From the NCBI GenBank assembly GCA_946482075.1, contig CAMLQG010000001.1:1-64000 (forward strand): a DNA stretch of 64,000 nt. The letters are read 5' to 3'. This DNA comes from an uncultured Erythrobacteraceae bacterium. Its GTDB lineage: Bacteria > Pseudomonadota > Alphaproteobacteria > Sphingomonadales > Sphingomonadaceae. The position numbers and the translations under genes were made by a program. The notes below the pieces were generated by a model. It was not told where the DNA came from, made no database searches, and worked only from the letters and a program-made list of their open reading frames with translations. Below are positions 8,380 to 18,414 of the stretch, in pieces. How positions within the stretch are numbered: position 1 is the first letter of the stretch; each line of letters opens with the position of its first letter.

Positions 8380-9273
8380 TCAGTCCTGAATCCGGAACAA
8401 TCGTGAACAGAAGGCGCAATCGACCACGATGACGCCGTCGTCATTGCGCATTTCCGCGCGCTCGGTCGAAGGAAAGCGCGCCAGCACATCCTCGAAATGC
8501 TCGACCGTGCAGCGGCAGCCGCGCACGACATCGGTCCCGGGCTGGGCCCGGATTTCCGGCTCCTCGTGAAACAGGCGCCACAGGATCGCGTCGAGCGAAA
8601 GCGCGCGGTCGACCAGCTCCTCATCGCGGACCGAAGCCGCCAAGATCCCCACATGCTCCCATTCCGGATGGTCCATCTGGACATGGAGCCGCTCGCGCCC
8701 TTCTTCTCCGTCGGGCAAGTGCTGCACGAGCAGCCCGCCCGCGATGCAGCCATCCCCCTCCGATCGCAGCGCCACGCGGATCTTGGTGGGAACCTGTTCC
8801 GAACGGAAGAAATAGCTTTCGCAGGCTTCGGACAGGGACGCCGATTCCAGCGGCACGATCCCTTGATAGCGCTGCCCCGTGGCCGGCAGGTCGAACGTCA
8901 CGGCCAGATGGCCGGTGCCGAACAGAGTCGCGAGGGATGGCTTCGGCCCCAGCTCGTCCAGCCGGTCGGCATGGCACTCGACATAGCCGCGCAACTCGCC
9001 GCCGCGATAATCGCAGACCAGGAGCTTAACGACTCCATCTCCGAACTGCGCCTGCATCGTCAGCTGGCTGCCGTCATCCTTGAGCAGACCGCCGATCAGC
9101 GTCGCGAGAACCAGCGCTTCGGCAAGCAGCAGCTTGATCGCGGGCGGATAATCATGCGCCGAAAGGATCGTGGAGAGCGTATCGTCAAGCCTTACCGCCC
9201 GGCCCCGTGCATGACGGTCGGGAAGAGTGAAGGCAAGCAGACGGTCCTGGAAGATTTCGAGTTCGCCGGTCAT
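8380..9273 (-). CDS. hslO: Hsp33 redox-regulated chaperone
   Basis: 297 residues, normal length. Hsp33 is a cytoplasmic holdase switched on by oxidation and unfolding when its zinc centre is lost. The four zinc ligands are visible: Cys253 and Cys255 in the CRC motif and Cys286 and Cys289 in CAFC near the C-terminus. It follows argF by 63 bases on the same strand, an order (argD-argF-hslO) often seen in alphaproteobacteria, so it is probably cotranscribed with arginine genes. Confidence 0.95.
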   Translation of the reverse strand: MTGELEIFQDRLLAFTLPDRHARGRAVRLDDTLSTILSAHDYPPAIKLLLAEALVLATLIGGLLKDDGSQLTMQAQFGDGVVKLLVCDYRGGELRGYVECHADRLDELGPKPSLATLFGTGHLAVTFDLPATGQRYQGIVPLESASLSEACESYFFRSEQVPTKIRVALRSEGDGCIAGGLLVQHLPDGEEGRERLHVQMDHPEWEHVGILAASVRDEELVDRALSLDAILWRLFHEEPEIRAQPGTDVVRGCRCTVEHFEDVLARFPSTERAEMRNDDGVIVVDCAFCSRLFRIQD

Positions 9274-9336
9274 CTCAGCCCATATGGGATCGGAATTCTG
9301 CGATGATAAGTCGATCCCGCCACTGATCTTCGTGCC

Positions 9337-10263
9337 TCAGATCTGGCCGAAGCACCACAGCAGCACCGATTTCTGGGCATGGATGCGGTTCTCGGCCTCG
9401 TCGAACACCACCGACTGCGAACCTTCGAATACGCTTTCGGTCACTTCCTCCCCGATATGGGCGGGCAGGCAATGGAGGAACAGTGCATCCGGCCGGGCAT
9501 GGGCCATCAGCGCATCGTTGACTTGGTAGGGCATCATCGCCGCGATCTTTTCCGCCGCATGGGCCTGGCCCATCGACACCCAAGTATCGGTGACGACGAC
9601 ATCCGCACCGTTCACGGCCGCGACCGGATCGTCCGTCAGCGTGATGACCGCGCCCTGTTCGCGCGCGCGCGCGACATAGGAATCGTGCGGTTCATAGCCC
9701 TTGGGCGTCGCCACGCGGACGTTGAACTTCATCAAGCCGGCTGCTTCGACGATCGAATGCAGCACGTTGTTGCCATCGCCCAGCCAGGCGACTTCGAGAC
9801 CGGGCAGAGGCTTGCCCCGCTCCACGACGGTCAGGAGATCGGCGACGATCTGGCAGGGATGCGACCGGTCGGTCAGCCCGTTGATGACCGGGACCGTGGC
9901 ATGCCGGGCCATTTCCTCGACCTTGGCATGATCGTCCGTGCGGATCATGATCGCATCGACCATGCGGGAGAGCACGCGGGCCGTATCGGCGATCGTCTCG
10001 CCGCGGCCGAGCTGCATCGAGCCTGCTTCCATCACCATCGACGTGCCGCCGAGCTGGCGCATCGCCATGTCGAAGGACACGCGCGTGCGGGTGGAGCTCT
10101 TCTCGAAGATCATCGCCAGCACCCGGCCTGTCAGCGGAGCGCCGGCATCGGGCTTGCCTTTCGGCCATTCCCGGCGCGCATCCTTGCGGTCCAGCGCATC
10201 GTTGATCATCGCGGCCAGCGCGTCTCCCCCGGCATCGCCGAGATCGGTGAAATGGCGCGACAT
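9337..10263 (-). CDS. argF: Ornithine carbamoyltransferase
   Basis: 308 residues. Makes citrulline from ornithine and carbamoyl phosphate in arginine synthesis. The carbamoyl phosphate loop [13 protein letters not shown], the DRSHPCQ segment and the ornithine-binding HCLPA motif are all present. The start at 10263 shares one base with the argD stop (TGATG), indicating translational coupling; the frame is open further upstream but only inside argD. Confidence 0.97.
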   Translation of the reverse strand: MSRHFTDLGDAGGDALAAMINDALDRKDARREWPKGKPDAGAPLTGRVLAMIFEKSSTRTRVSFDMAMRQLGGTSMVMEAGSMQLGRGETIADTARVLSRMVDAIMIRTDDHAKVEEMARHATVPVINGLTDRSHPCQIVADLLTVVERGKPLPGLEVAWLGDGNNVLHSIVEAAGLMKFNVRVATPKGYEPHDSYVARAREQGAVITLTDDPVAAVNGADVVVTDTWVSMGQAHAAEKIAAMMPYQVNDALMAHARPDALFLHCLPAHIGEEVTESVFEGSQSVVFDEAENRIHAQKSVLLWCFGQI

Positions 10264-11453
10264 CACGCGACCTCCGCCGGCTGGAAGCTGGCCGCGCCGG
10301 CCGAGAACTTGTCGAAGAACTCCTCGATCTCCGCATCGCCGATCACCAGCGGCGGCACGATCCGGATCGTGTTGTCGCCGGCGGATACGGTCAGCAGGCC
10401 GTGATTGTCGCGCAGATGGGTGACAAAGGGGCGGCTTTCCTGCGTCATCTTGATGCCCAGCATCAGCCCATGGCCGCGCACCAGCTCGAACAGGTCGGGA
10501 TAATTGCCGATGAACTGCTCCAGCCCCGCCCGCAGCCGCTCGCCCTTCTCCTTCACCGAGGCGAGGAATTCGCCATTGGCGACGATGTCCAGCACCGCGC
10601 TGCCCGCCGCCATGGCAAGCGGATTGCCGCCATAGGTGGAACCATGCGTGCCGAAGACCATGCCCCGTGCCGCCCTCTCGGTGGCGAGGCACGCGCCGAG
10701 CGGGAAACCGCCGCCCAGCCCCTTGGCGCTGGCCAATATGTCGGGTTCGATGCCGAACAGCTCATAGGCGTAGAACTTGCCCGTGCGCGCGACGCCGGTC
10801 TGCACTTCGTCGAGCACCAGCAGCAGGTCGTGCTCGTCGGCGAGATCGCGCAGGCCCTGCATGAAGCTCTGCGAAGCGATACGGATGCCGCCTTCGCCCT
10901 GGATCGGTTCCACCAGGAAGCCGGCCGTGTTCGGGCCGATCAGCGCCCTGGCCGCGACGAGATCGTCGAACTCCGAATATTTGAAACCGGGCAGCAGCGG
11001 ATGGAAGCCCGCATGCATCTTGTCCTGGTTGGATGCGCTGATCGTGCCGAGAGTGCGGCCGTGGAAGGCGTTCTTGAAGGTGATCAGCTCATATTTGTGA
11101 GCGTTGCCGGCATGCGCGTGATAGGCGCGCGCGGTCTTGATCGCGGCCTCGACCGCTTCGGCGCCCGAATTGGTGAAGAACACCGTGTCGGCGAAGGACA
11201 GGTCGACCAGCCGCTTGGCCAGCGCTTCGCCCTGCGGACTGCCATAGAGGTTCGACACATGCATCAGGGTCGCGGCCTGACGCTGGATCGCGCCGATCAG
11301 ATGCGGGTGCGAATGGCCGAGGATGTTGACCGCGATACCGGCCGCGAAGTCGAGGAATCGCCGGCCATCCTCGCTGATGAGATGGCAGTTCTCGCCACGC
11401 ACCGGCCGCACATCGCACCGGGGATAGACGGGCATCAACGCAGGTATGGACAT
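10263..11453 (-). CDS. argD: Acetylornithine aminotransferase
   Basis: 396 residues of the class III PLP aminotransferases. It converts N-acetylglutamate semialdehyde to acetylornithine and may serve in lysine synthesis too. The PLP lysine lies in [14 protein letters not shown], and the cofactor-binding aspartate in LVLDEVQTG. It is the first gene of the argD-argF-hslO run, with an overlapping stop/start to argF. No ARG-box was recognised upstream. Confidence 0.96.
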   Translation of the reverse strand: MSIPALMPVYPRCDVRPVRGENCHLISEDGRRFLDFAAGIAVNILGHSHPHLIGAIQRQAATLMHVSNLYGSPQGEALAKRLVDLSFADTVFFTNSGAEAVEAAIKTARAYHAHAGNAHKYELITFKNAFHGRTLGTISASNQDKMHAGFHPLLPGFKYSEFDDLVAARALIGPNTAGFLVEPIQGEGGIRIASQSFMQGLRDLADEHDLLLVLDEVQTGVARTGKFYAYELFGIEPDILASAKGLGGGFPLGACLATERAARGMVFGTHGSTYGGNPLAMAAGSAVLDIVANGEFLASVKEKGERLRAGLEQFIGNYPDLFELVRGHGLMLGIKMTQESRPFVTHLRDNHGLLTVSAGDNTIRIVPPLVIGDAEIEEFFDKFSAGAASFQPAEVA

Positions 11454-11540
11454 CGCACTCTACTTCCTGAACTTCCGGGCTTCGCGATCCGGGACTTTCG
11501 CCCCCTGCCGGCTGGAAACCCAAATTATCCATAGCGGAAA

Positions 11541-11573
11541 GAACAAATGGCGGCCCCGCTAAGAGCCGCCATT
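11541..11573 (-). terminator. Rho-independent terminator candidate downstream of the cold-shock gene
   Basis: A perfect 9-bp stem (AATGGCGGC at 11546-11554, GCCGCCATT at 11565-11573). Read on the minus strand it is followed by TGTTCTTT, a weak T tract. It lies 60 bases after the cold-shock stop and before argD. Confidence 0.55.
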
Positions 11574-11632
11574 GCCGTGCATTCGAGACGCGGGGCAACG
11601 CCGGTCAAATGCCCGGCGATACCCGCTCGCGA

Positions 11633-12346
11633 TCAACCAGAGACCGGGACCAGGTTCACCGCGGAATGTTTCCCGCGTCGATCGACTTCGAGATCGAATT
11701 CGAGGCGATCGCCTTCGTTGATCCCGCGCAGGCCGGACCGTTCGACCGCGCTGATATGGACGAACGCGTCGGGCTGTCCGTCATCCCGGGTGATGAAGCC
11801 GAAGCCCTTCACCGCGTTGAAGAACTTGACCGTCCCCGTCGCCTTTTCGCCGGTCAGCTCGCGCTGCGGCGCCGCCGCACGCTGCTGCACGGGGATGACA
11901 TCGCCCACGACCTGGAGATCGGCGGCCGAAACCTTCCCGCCGCGATCGACGAGATTGAATTCCAGCTGCTGGCCTTCGGCGAGGCCTTCGAGCCCAGCGC
12001 GTTCGACCTGGCTGATATGGACGAACACGTCCTCCCCGCCATCCTCGCGCTGGATGAAACCGAAGCCCTTGCTGCCGTTGAAGAACTTGACGACACCCTT
12101 GCCGGTGCCCACGACCTGCGCGGGCATGCCGCCGCGGAAACCTCCACCGCCGCCACCGCCGCCGCGCGGACCGCCGCCGAAGCCGCCGCGGTCATTGTCC
12201 GAACGATCGCCGCCAAACCGGTCGTTACCGCCGCCGAAACGATCGTAGCCGCCACCGCCGCCGCCAGTGAACGGATCGAAACTGTCTTCGCCGAACCCAT
12301 CGCGCTTGTCGCGTCCCCTACCGCGACGCCCTCTATCGAAACCCAT
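11633..12346 (-). CDS. Double cold-shock-domain protein with RG/Gly-rich N-terminus
   Basis: 237 residues. An Arg/Gly/Asp-rich, low-complexity head (residues 1-75, with poly-Gly runs) precedes two cold-shock domains. Each has the RNA-binding motifs: KGFGFIQ with DVFVHIS in the first, KGFGFIT with AFVHIS in the second. Such proteins act as RNA chaperones; the disordered Gly-rich head could promote RNA binding or condensate formation (inference). Start 12346 (MGFDRGRRGRG) fits sphingomonad homologues as I remember them; a start at 12391 adding 15 residues is possible. A leader of about 250 bases separates it from the divergent terC, as is common for cold-shock mRNAs. Confidence 0.88.
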   Translation of the reverse strand: MGFDRGRRGRGRDKRDGFGEDSFDPFTGGGGGGYDRFGGGNDRFGGDRSDNDRGGFGGGPRGGGGGGGGFRGGMPAQVVGTGKGVVKFFNGSKGFGFIQREDGGEDVFVHISQVERAGLEGLAEGQQLEFNLVDRGGKVSAADLQVVGDVIPVQQRAAAPQRELTGEKATGTVKFFNAVKGFGFITRDDGQPDAFVHISAVERSGLRGINEGDRLEFDLEVDRRGKHSAVNLVPVSG

Positions 12347-12605
12347 AAAGCCGAAAGTACCTTCGTTTCGCCCATTCCAACAGCCTGACAACGCGGACGA
12401 ATCGCCACAGGCGCCAGCGCCGCGTGATCCAAGGAGAGTCGCGCGGAACCGACTTCATCTTCCATTCATAGCCAAAAAATCGGCTATACGCGAATTATTT
12501 AAGAAGCGGCCCTTTCGACGACGGCGCATCGGCATCGAATCGCGAAACGCCCGACGCGCAGACGCCCCTTGCCTGAGGCTCCCGCCTTGGGCAGAGATAG
12601 GGCCC

Positions 12606-13415
12606 ATGGACATCCTTGCCCTGCTTTCCGATCCGGCTGCCTGGGCCGCGCTGGTGACGCTCATCCTTCTGGAGGTGGTGCTCGGCATCGATAATCTCAT
12701 CTTCATCGCGATCCTGTCCAACAAGCTGCCCCCGGAACAGCAGCGGACCGCGCGGCGGATCGGCCTCAGCCTGGCCCTGATCCTGCGGATCGCGCTGCTT
12801 CTGCTGATCGGCTGGATCGTGACGTTGCAGACGCCGCTCTTCGATCTCGGCATTTCGGGCGGGGAAACCGCCCATGGCACGCCGAGCTTCGAGACGGCCT
12901 TTTCCGGGCGAGACCTGATCCTGATCGCCGGCGGCCTGTTCCTGCTGTGGAAGGCGACCAAGGAAATCCATCACAATATCGATCCCGAGCCCGCCACGGG
13001 CGAACTGCTCGATCACAAGCAGAGCGCCGCGGAGATCACTTTCAGCGCCGCGATCGCCCAGATCATCGCGCTGGATCTCGTCTTCTCGATCGATTCGATC
13101 CTGACCGCGGTGGGCATGACCGACCATGTGCCGATCATGGTGACGGCCGTGATCGTCACGGTCGGCCTGATGCTGGTGGCGGCCGATCCGCTGGCCGCCT
13201 TCATCGAGCGCAATCCCACGCTGGTGATGCTGGCGCTGGCCTTCCTGGTCATGATCGGCCTGGTCCTGATCGCCGACGGCTTCGGTTTCCATGTCCCCAA
13301 GGGTTACGTATATGGAGCCATGGGCTTCTCGGTTGCGGTGGAATTCCTCAACATGATGAGCCGCAACCGGCGCGCGAAACGCATGGCGGCCGAACGAGTG
13401 GAGAGACCGAAATGA
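12606..13415 (+). CDS. TerC-family membrane protein
   Basis: 269 residues with seven or so hydrophobic segments. The N-terminal LEVVLGIDNLIFIAIL motif, with its acidic residue and GIDN, and the second LDLVFSIDSILTAVGM repeat are diagnostic for TerC. The family is linked to metal ion (manganese) export and folding of secreted proteins. The start at 12606 is the first ATG before the hydrophobic start MDILALL; the open frame upstream runs through the cold-shock leader. Its stop overlaps the next gene in ATGA. Confidence 0.93.
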   Translation: MDILALLSDPAAWAALVTLILLEVVLGIDNLIFIAILSNKLPPEQQRTARRIGLSLALILRIALLLLIGWIVTLQTPLFDLGISGGETAHGTPSFETAFSGRDLILIAGGLFLLWKATKEIHHNIDPEPATGELLDHKQSAAEITFSAAIAQIIALDLVFSIDSILTAVGMTDHVPIMVTAVIVTVGLMLVAADPLAAFIERNPTLVMLALAFLVMIGLVLIADGFGFHVPKGYVYGAMGFSVAVEFLNMMSRNRRAKRMAAERVERPK

Positions 13416-13849
13416 GCGACTTCCGACAAATCGAAGACGGCATCTTCGCCAGTCCGCAGATCGAACTCGCCGATGTCGAGACCGCGCACGCGATGGGCAT
13501 AACGCTCATCATCAACAACCGCCCCGAGAATGAATCGCCCGACCAGACGCCCGGCGCGAAGATCGAAGCCGCGGCACGTGCGGCCGGCATCGCCTATATC
13601 GCGATTCCGGTAGCGCCTGGCGGTTTTAACGAAGCGCAGGTCAGCGCCATGGGCGATGCGCTGCGCGGCGCACAGGGGCCGGTGCTGGCCTATTGTCGCT
13701 CGGGCACGCGTTCGACGCTGCTCTGGGCATTGGCAGAAGCGAGCAAGGGCCGTTCGCCCGACGAGCTGGCACGCAGCGCGGCCGGCGCGGGCTATGATGT
13801 CGGCCCGGTCCGCCCGACGATGGATGTGCTGGCCGGATCGGCCAGCTAG
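13412..13849 (+). CDS. TIGR01244-family (DUF442) phosphatase/sulfur-transferase domain protein
   Basis: 145 residues. The CRSGTRS loop with Cys95 is the phosphate-binding loop of dual-specificity-phosphatase-like folds; the N-terminal FRQIEDGIFASPQI pattern is typical of the stand-alone DUF442 proteins, related to the N-terminal domain of BlhA/Blh enzymes and often linked to sulfide metabolism. The substrate is unknown. It overlaps terC by four bases and so is probably coexpressed with it. Confidence 0.85.
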   Translation: MSDFRQIEDGIFASPQIELADVETAHAMGITLIINNRPENESPDQTPGAKIEAAARAAGIAYIAIPVAPGGFNEAQVSAMGDALRGAQGPVLAYCRSGTRSTLLWALAEASKGRSPDELARSAAGAGYDVGPVRPTMDVLAGSAS

Positions 13850-13905
13850 GGTCGTTCCTCCCGTTCGGACTCGTTCCGGCTTTGATGGGAATCGATCCTC
13901 CCGTT

Positions 13906-14832
13906 CTAGAGGAACCGCTTCACTACCGGCAGCAGGGCCTCCGCCGCATCCTCATGCATTTCGGCCGAAGGGTAATAGAGGTTCCTGCCTTCCCAGATCG
14001 CCTGATATTCGGGCCCGCGATCGACATAGTCGGCCGGATTGATCGGCTTGCCGGTATGGCGGTTCATCAGCACCGCACCCATCCCCCGATTGCTGAGGCA
14101 TTCGGCCTGCGCATCGCATAGGACGGCGGCCGCCCTGGCGCTGGGGCCATCGACGTAATGTGGAAAATCGCCTGACAGGCCGTCGATGAAATGGCCGGTA
14201 TATTCGCCCCGGTCGAGCTTCGCCTTCTGCTCGTGGATCGCGGGCCAATCGATCTCGTAATCGGGCGCGCGCCGCGAATACCAGAAGAAGATCACCGGCA
14301 CCTCGATCGCATCGACCAGCTTGCGCGTCGTCTCGAGCCAGCTCGCGCGGGATTCGTCCACATAGCGCGCGGCATTGCCGAGTTCCTCGTCGATGACCCT
14401 GCGCCAGGCCGTGCCCGAATCGACGCTGTCGCCCCGCACGCGATCCTTCACGAATTCGACATAGCCGTCCGCTTCGAACCGGCTGTTGGTCTCGTGCCGC
14501 GCTGCCATGCATTGCAGGATCACGAACCTGCCGCGGTTCATCGCGTCGATCAGCGAGGGATATTGGAGATAGAAGCCGGGGCCCGTGCCGCCGACCGCGA
14601 GATTGAGCGCTTTGAGACCAATCTTTTCCGCCAGGATATCGGGGAACGGATTGTCGAAGAAACAGCCATAGGTCTGCGCCGCGCCCAGGCAGGTGAAGAA
14701 GGACCCCTCCTCCACCGCGAAGGGATCGAAGCCGGGGCCGCGAAACTTCACTTCGCAGCCCGGAACGGTGAACTCGTGATAATCGAGGATATCTTCATCC
14801 CGGGTCTGATATTCCGGGTACCAGCGCTGCAT
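13906..14832 (-). CDS. DUF6473-like protein
   Basis: 308 residues. The FTCLGAAQTYGCFFDNPFPDILAEKIGL segment followed by ALNLAVGGTGPGFYL resembles DUF6473 proteins, which I recall as neighbours of sulfotransferases in alphaproteobacteria; the pattern also recalls an SGNH-hydrolase-like fold, with GGTGP as a possible oxyanion element, but the nucleophile is not clear. No signal peptide. It begins 4 bases after the sulfotransferase stop, so the two are coupled and likely act on the same sulfated product. Confidence 0.6.
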   Translation of the reverse strand: MQRWYPEYQTRDEDILDYHEFTVPGCEVKFRGPGFDPFAVEEGSFFTCLGAAQTYGCFFDNPFPDILAEKIGLKALNLAVGGTGPGFYLQYPSLIDAMNRGRFVILQCMAARHETNSRFEADGYVEFVKDRVRGDSVDSGTAWRRVIDEELGNAARYVDESRASWLETTRKLVDAIEVPVIFFWYSRRAPDYEIDWPAIHEQKAKLDRGEYTGHFIDGLSGDFPHYVDGPSARAAAVLCDAQAECLSNRGMGAVLMNRHTGKPINPADYVDRGPEYQAIWEGRNLYYPSAEMHEDAAEALLPVVKRFL

Positions 14833-14836
14833 AGGT

Positions 14837-16000
14837 TCAGTTCCTCTCGAGATCTATTCCGTAGCGATCCACATAATCGCCGAAGGCTCGGTCCAGCCCT
14901 GCCAGCGTGAGACCGTAATCTTCCAGCGCATAATTATGAGCACCGGCCACTTCGCGCGCGGAATTATGGCGATCGAACGCGGCGTGCATCTGCGCCTCTG
15001 CTTCCGGCGGCAGGTCCATGCCCTCGAACGCATAGAGCGCGCGGATGGCGGCCAGCGGATCGCGCGTGAACTGCTTGTAGTGGATGTCGTGGAACGAAGC
15101 TTCGGGATGAGCATCGCGGGCGGCGCTCATCCGTTCCGCGCCGAGCGCATTGAGTTTCAGCGTCTGATAGCCGAGCGCCTTGCGATCGATGGTGTGGTTC
15201 TGGAGCGACAGGATCTGGTCGCACAGGCTGCAGCTCGACGCCACCGGCTTCAGCGGATCGCGATGGGTCATCACGATGCGGGCATCGGGATAGACCGCCA
15301 GGATTTCCTCGACGGCCAGGGCGTGCGACGGGAATTTCAGCGTCCAGGAACCCGGCGCGGAACTCTGCAGCACGCGCAGCAGGCGGCTGTGATAGCGATA
15401 GGCGGACAGCATGTCCGCTTCCTGCATCAGCCATTCGAAATAATCGGGCACGATGGTCTGGACCAGCCAGGGATAGCCCTTGAAGTCCTGCGCCATGATC
15501 CAGTTGCACTCGGTCGGCTCGTCGCCATGCTCGACATGGTGGTTGCGCGGGAGAGCCCCGCAATCGAGCATCGCATTCACTTCGGCAACGCGCTGCGGAA
15601 TACGCGGATCGTCGTGCAGATGTGCGGTCCGGGCAGGCGGCAATTCGCGATTTCCTTCCCAGTGCCAATAGACGCGGCGCTGCGGATCGAAGCGCAGGAG
15701 ATTGAGCAGCAGCGTGGTGCCGGCGCGCGGCATGCCGAGGATGAACAGCGGCCTGGCCACCGGCGCCGCCGCCGCGGCGGGATGCTCCGCCAACCAATTC
15801 TCCACGGCGAAACGCGCATTCAGCGTCGCGGCGGCATAGGCTTCGATATTCTCGCGCGCACCGGGCAGCAGGGTTTTCGATTTCGCCAGATCGCGCAGGA
15901 ACAGTTCCAAGCCCACCCGCCAACTGTCGGATGCCGGCAATGCTTGCCCCTCGGCGGCGCGCGCAACGATCGCCTCTGCAGGCGTGGCCAGGCTTGCCAT
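14837..16000 (-). CDS. Sulfotransferase
   Basis: 387 residues. The PAPS-binding 5'-phosphosulfate loop FILGMPRAGTTLLLNLL and the 3'-phosphate motif VMTHRDPLKPVASSC are both present, so it should transfer sulfate from PAPS to a hydroxyl acceptor. The acceptor is not predictable. The start ATG at 16000 shares one base with the stop of the molybdoenzyme (TGATG); an overlapping GTG at 16003 is the alternative. Sits in the middle of a three-gene coupled operon. Confidence 0.9.
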   Translation of the reverse strand: MASLATPAEAIVARAAEGQALPASDSWRVGLELFLRDLAKSKTLLPGARENIEAYAAATLNARFAVENWLAEHPAAAAAPVARPLFILGMPRAGTTLLLNLLRFDPQRRVYWHWEGNRELPPARTAHLHDDPRIPQRVAEVNAMLDCGALPRNHHVEHGDEPTECNWIMAQDFKGYPWLVQTIVPDYFEWLMQEADMLSAYRYHSRLLRVLQSSAPGSWTLKFPSHALAVEEILAVYPDARIVMTHRDPLKPVASSCSLCDQILSLQNHTIDRKALGYQTLKLNALGAERMSAARDAHPEASFHDIHYKQFTRDPLAAIRALYAFEGMDLPPEAEAQMHAAFDRHNSAREVAGAHNYALEDYGLTLAGLDRAFGDYVDRYGIDLERN

Positions 16001-18195
16001 CACTTGAGCGGGATGATGTTGACCGGGATCGCCGACATGTGCGGCATCGAATTCACCGGCTCGTAGTGATGTTCCGTGTCGATCAGCCGGTTCACGGCAG
16101 TCCCCGCCTGCTCCACATCGGCATTGCTGCCCGGCGGATCGCCCCAGCCATGCGCCATGGACACCACGCCCGGACGCAGCGACGCATCTTCCTCCACGAT
16201 CGCGATCACCCGGCCATGCGCGGATTCGATCTCCACCTTGTCGCCCGGATTGATGCCGAGCTTCCCGAACTCCCCAGGATTGAGATAGGCCGGATTATAG
16301 GGATTGCGATCGCGCACCGTCTCCACGAAGCGCCCGTTGGAATTGAAGAAATCGCGCATCCGCCGCGAAGCGAGCAGATGGGAGAAACTGCGTCCGGCGC
16401 GCTGCCATTTGCCGGGGCTGCCGCCCTCGGCGATGAACCGCTTCAATTCTTCCGCCACATCCGCCGGCATCGGCTCAAACCTGCCCTGCGCGCCGTCTTC
16501 CGCAGGCAACACGAATTCCTGCTCGATATGCGCGTGGAAGCCGTGCGGATTCTCCTTCAGGCTCGCCAGATCATGCGGCGCGCCATGCAGGACGAGCTCG
16601 AGCAGATCGTCGGTCGTCGGCCGGTTCTCCATGTCGAGCGGGCGCACGCCATTATAGGTGATCGTCCGGCCCAGGCGCTTTGCCAGCGCCCAGAACACAT
16701 ACCAGTCCTCCACCAGGTCGGCGCCCTCGGGCGGCGCGATCACCGGCGGGGTGTATTGCGACCAGGAACCGGCCCAGTTCGCGAAACCGGGCAGATACAT
16801 CGGCAGGTCCGCCCGCTCATACTGCATGAGCGGCGGCAGGATGTAGTGGGCGAACTTGGTGGTCGGCGTGGGCCAGGGATCGATGCACACCAGCAGATCG
16901 AGATCCGCCATCGCCTTCGCGGTCTTCTGCTGGTCGGGCCAGGAGGTCAGCGGATCGCCGCCATCGATCAGCAGGGCCCGGATCTGCCCTTCGCCCGGCG
17001 TCAGGATCTCGTCCGCGCAAGTGGCCGTGCAGCGTTCCTGGAATAGCTTGCGCGTACCGCGGATGCGGCTGGCGCCCGATTGCTCCCAGAAGCGGGACGG
17101 CGAGAAGGCCTGCGCGCGCAGCGGCCCGTTCGGCCCCATGCCGTTGATCTGGTGGACCCGCTGGCCTTCGCGCAGATAGCGGCCGCAAATAACGTTGATC
17201 GTCTCGATCAGGTGGAAAGCGAGATTCGAATAGGGCGCCATCGACGTGCCCGTGGCCGAGGTGACGCTGCCGGTCTTGGCATCGCGCGCGAACATTTCCG
17301 CCACGCGGCGCAAGGAACCGGGTTCAAGGCCCGCGCGATCCTCGACGAATTCCTCGGTCAGCGGATCGACCGCCTCGCCCAGGGCGGCTAGGTTCGTCTC
17401 GCCCACCCAGCGCGCGCAGAATTCCTTGTCTTCCCAGCCTTCGGTCAGGATCAGGCGAATGAGGCCGCCGGCGATCGCGGCATCCTGGCCCGGATAGGGT
17501 TGCAGTGCGATATCCGCAAAATGTCCCGTTTCCGATTTGCGCGGATCGATCGTGATGAGCTTCAGCCCGTTTTCCCGCGCGCGCTTCAGGCTGCGGACGG
17601 GATCGGATTGCAGGAAGCCCAGCGAACCGTGGCTGACCAGCGGATTGGCGGCGATGAACATCGCCACTTCCATGTCATCGAAGGAGGGATAGCCCGCCCC
17701 CCAGGCGCCAAGCCGCCCCATCACGACCATCTTGCCGGACTGGTCGATCGTCAGCGTGGAGAAGTACTGATCCGATCCGAAGGCGGACAGGAAGCTCGGC
17801 AGCATGTAGAAGCCGGCGATGTTGAACATGCCGCCATTGCCGAGGAAGATCGCCATTCCTTCCGGCCCGTGCTTCTCCAGGATCGGGCGCAGCTTCTCGG
17901 CGATCTCGTCAAGCGCCTGTTCGGAGGAGATCCGTTTGTAGGACCCGTCTTCCATCCGTTTCAGCGGATGCAGCAGGCGGTTCTTGCCATGATGCGACAC
18001 TTCCGGCTGACGCCCCTTGAAACAGGCATAGCCCTTGGTCAGCGGGCTGTCCTTGTCGCCCTTGACACCCAGGATGCGGTCGTTCTCGTCGATCGTGAGG
18101 ACCACGCCGCAACCGCCGGAACAGATCCGGCAGAACGAGATCACGTCACGGGTCCTGTCGTCGACCTGCATCTTCGGCTGGACAAGCACATTCAT
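16000..18195 (-). CDS. Molybdopterin-dependent oxidoreductase, cytoplasmic, formate-dehydrogenase-like
   Basis: 731 residues. The N-terminal 4Fe-4S motif is CRICSGGCG (about residues 23-31) with the fourth Cys in KGYACFKGR, followed by the two large molybdopterin-binding domains and a C-terminal guanine-dinucleotide-binding domain (region with NPGEFGKLGINPGDKVEIES). No twin-arginine signal, so it acts in the cytoplasm. The family includes formate dehydrogenases, thiosulfate/polysulfide reductases and others; the Mo ligand cannot be assigned by eye, so the substrate is open. Start 18195 has GAGG 9 bases upstream. First gene of the operon with the sulfotransferase and DUF6473 protein. Confidence 0.88.
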   Translation of the reverse strand: MNVLVQPKMQVDDRTRDVISFCRICSGGCGVVLTIDENDRILGVKGDKDSPLTKGYACFKGRQPEVSHHGKNRLLHPLKRMEDGSYKRISSEQALDEIAEKLRPILEKHGPEGMAIFLGNGGMFNIAGFYMLPSFLSAFGSDQYFSTLTIDQSGKMVVMGRLGAWGAGYPSFDDMEVAMFIAANPLVSHGSLGFLQSDPVRSLKRARENGLKLITIDPRKSETGHFADIALQPYPGQDAAIAGGLIRLILTEGWEDKEFCARWVGETNLAALGEAVDPLTEEFVEDRAGLEPGSLRRVAEMFARDAKTGSVTSATGTSMAPYSNLAFHLIETINVICGRYLREGQRVHQINGMGPNGPLRAQAFSPSRFWEQSGASRIRGTRKLFQERCTATCADEILTPGEGQIRALLIDGGDPLTSWPDQQKTAKAMADLDLLVCIDPWPTPTTKFAHYILPPLMQYERADLPMYLPGFANWAGSWSQYTPPVIAPPEGADLVEDWYVFWALAKRLGRTITYNGVRPLDMENRPTTDDLLELVLHGAPHDLASLKENPHGFHAHIEQEFVLPAEDGAQGRFEPMPADVAEELKRFIAEGGSPGKWQRAGRSFSHLLASRRMRDFFNSNGRFVETVRDRNPYNPAYLNPGEFGKLGINPGDKVEIESAHGRVIAIVEEDASLRPGVVSMAHGWGDPPGSNADVEQAGTAVNRLIDTEHHYEPVNSMPHMSAIPVNIIPLK

Positions 18196-18414
18196 CGCCG
18201 GCTTCCTCTCTCCACAACCCCGACAGGGTAGCACCCCACGCGCGGAGAGACAAAGAACGGGGACTGTCGAGATGCGACAGGCAAGAAAAAGGGAACAATG
18301 GACAAATTGTTCCGCCCGCCCCGCGGGGCGTCATCATGGCTGTCACTATGAGGCGCCGGCCTCCTTGGCCGCCTGCGTCATCGTCGGCCGCCAGGCGCGA
18401 CGCACGGTTTCCGG

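Noticed and set aside
12110..12310. Repeated GCC-rich units as a possible CRISPR or tandem array
   Set aside because: They are the Gly-rich head of the cold-shock protein; no spacer structure.
11609..12388. Open frame of 259 residues on the plus strand
   Set aside because: Antisense to the double cold-shock gene; its Ala/Thr runs mirror the Gly codons of the real gene.
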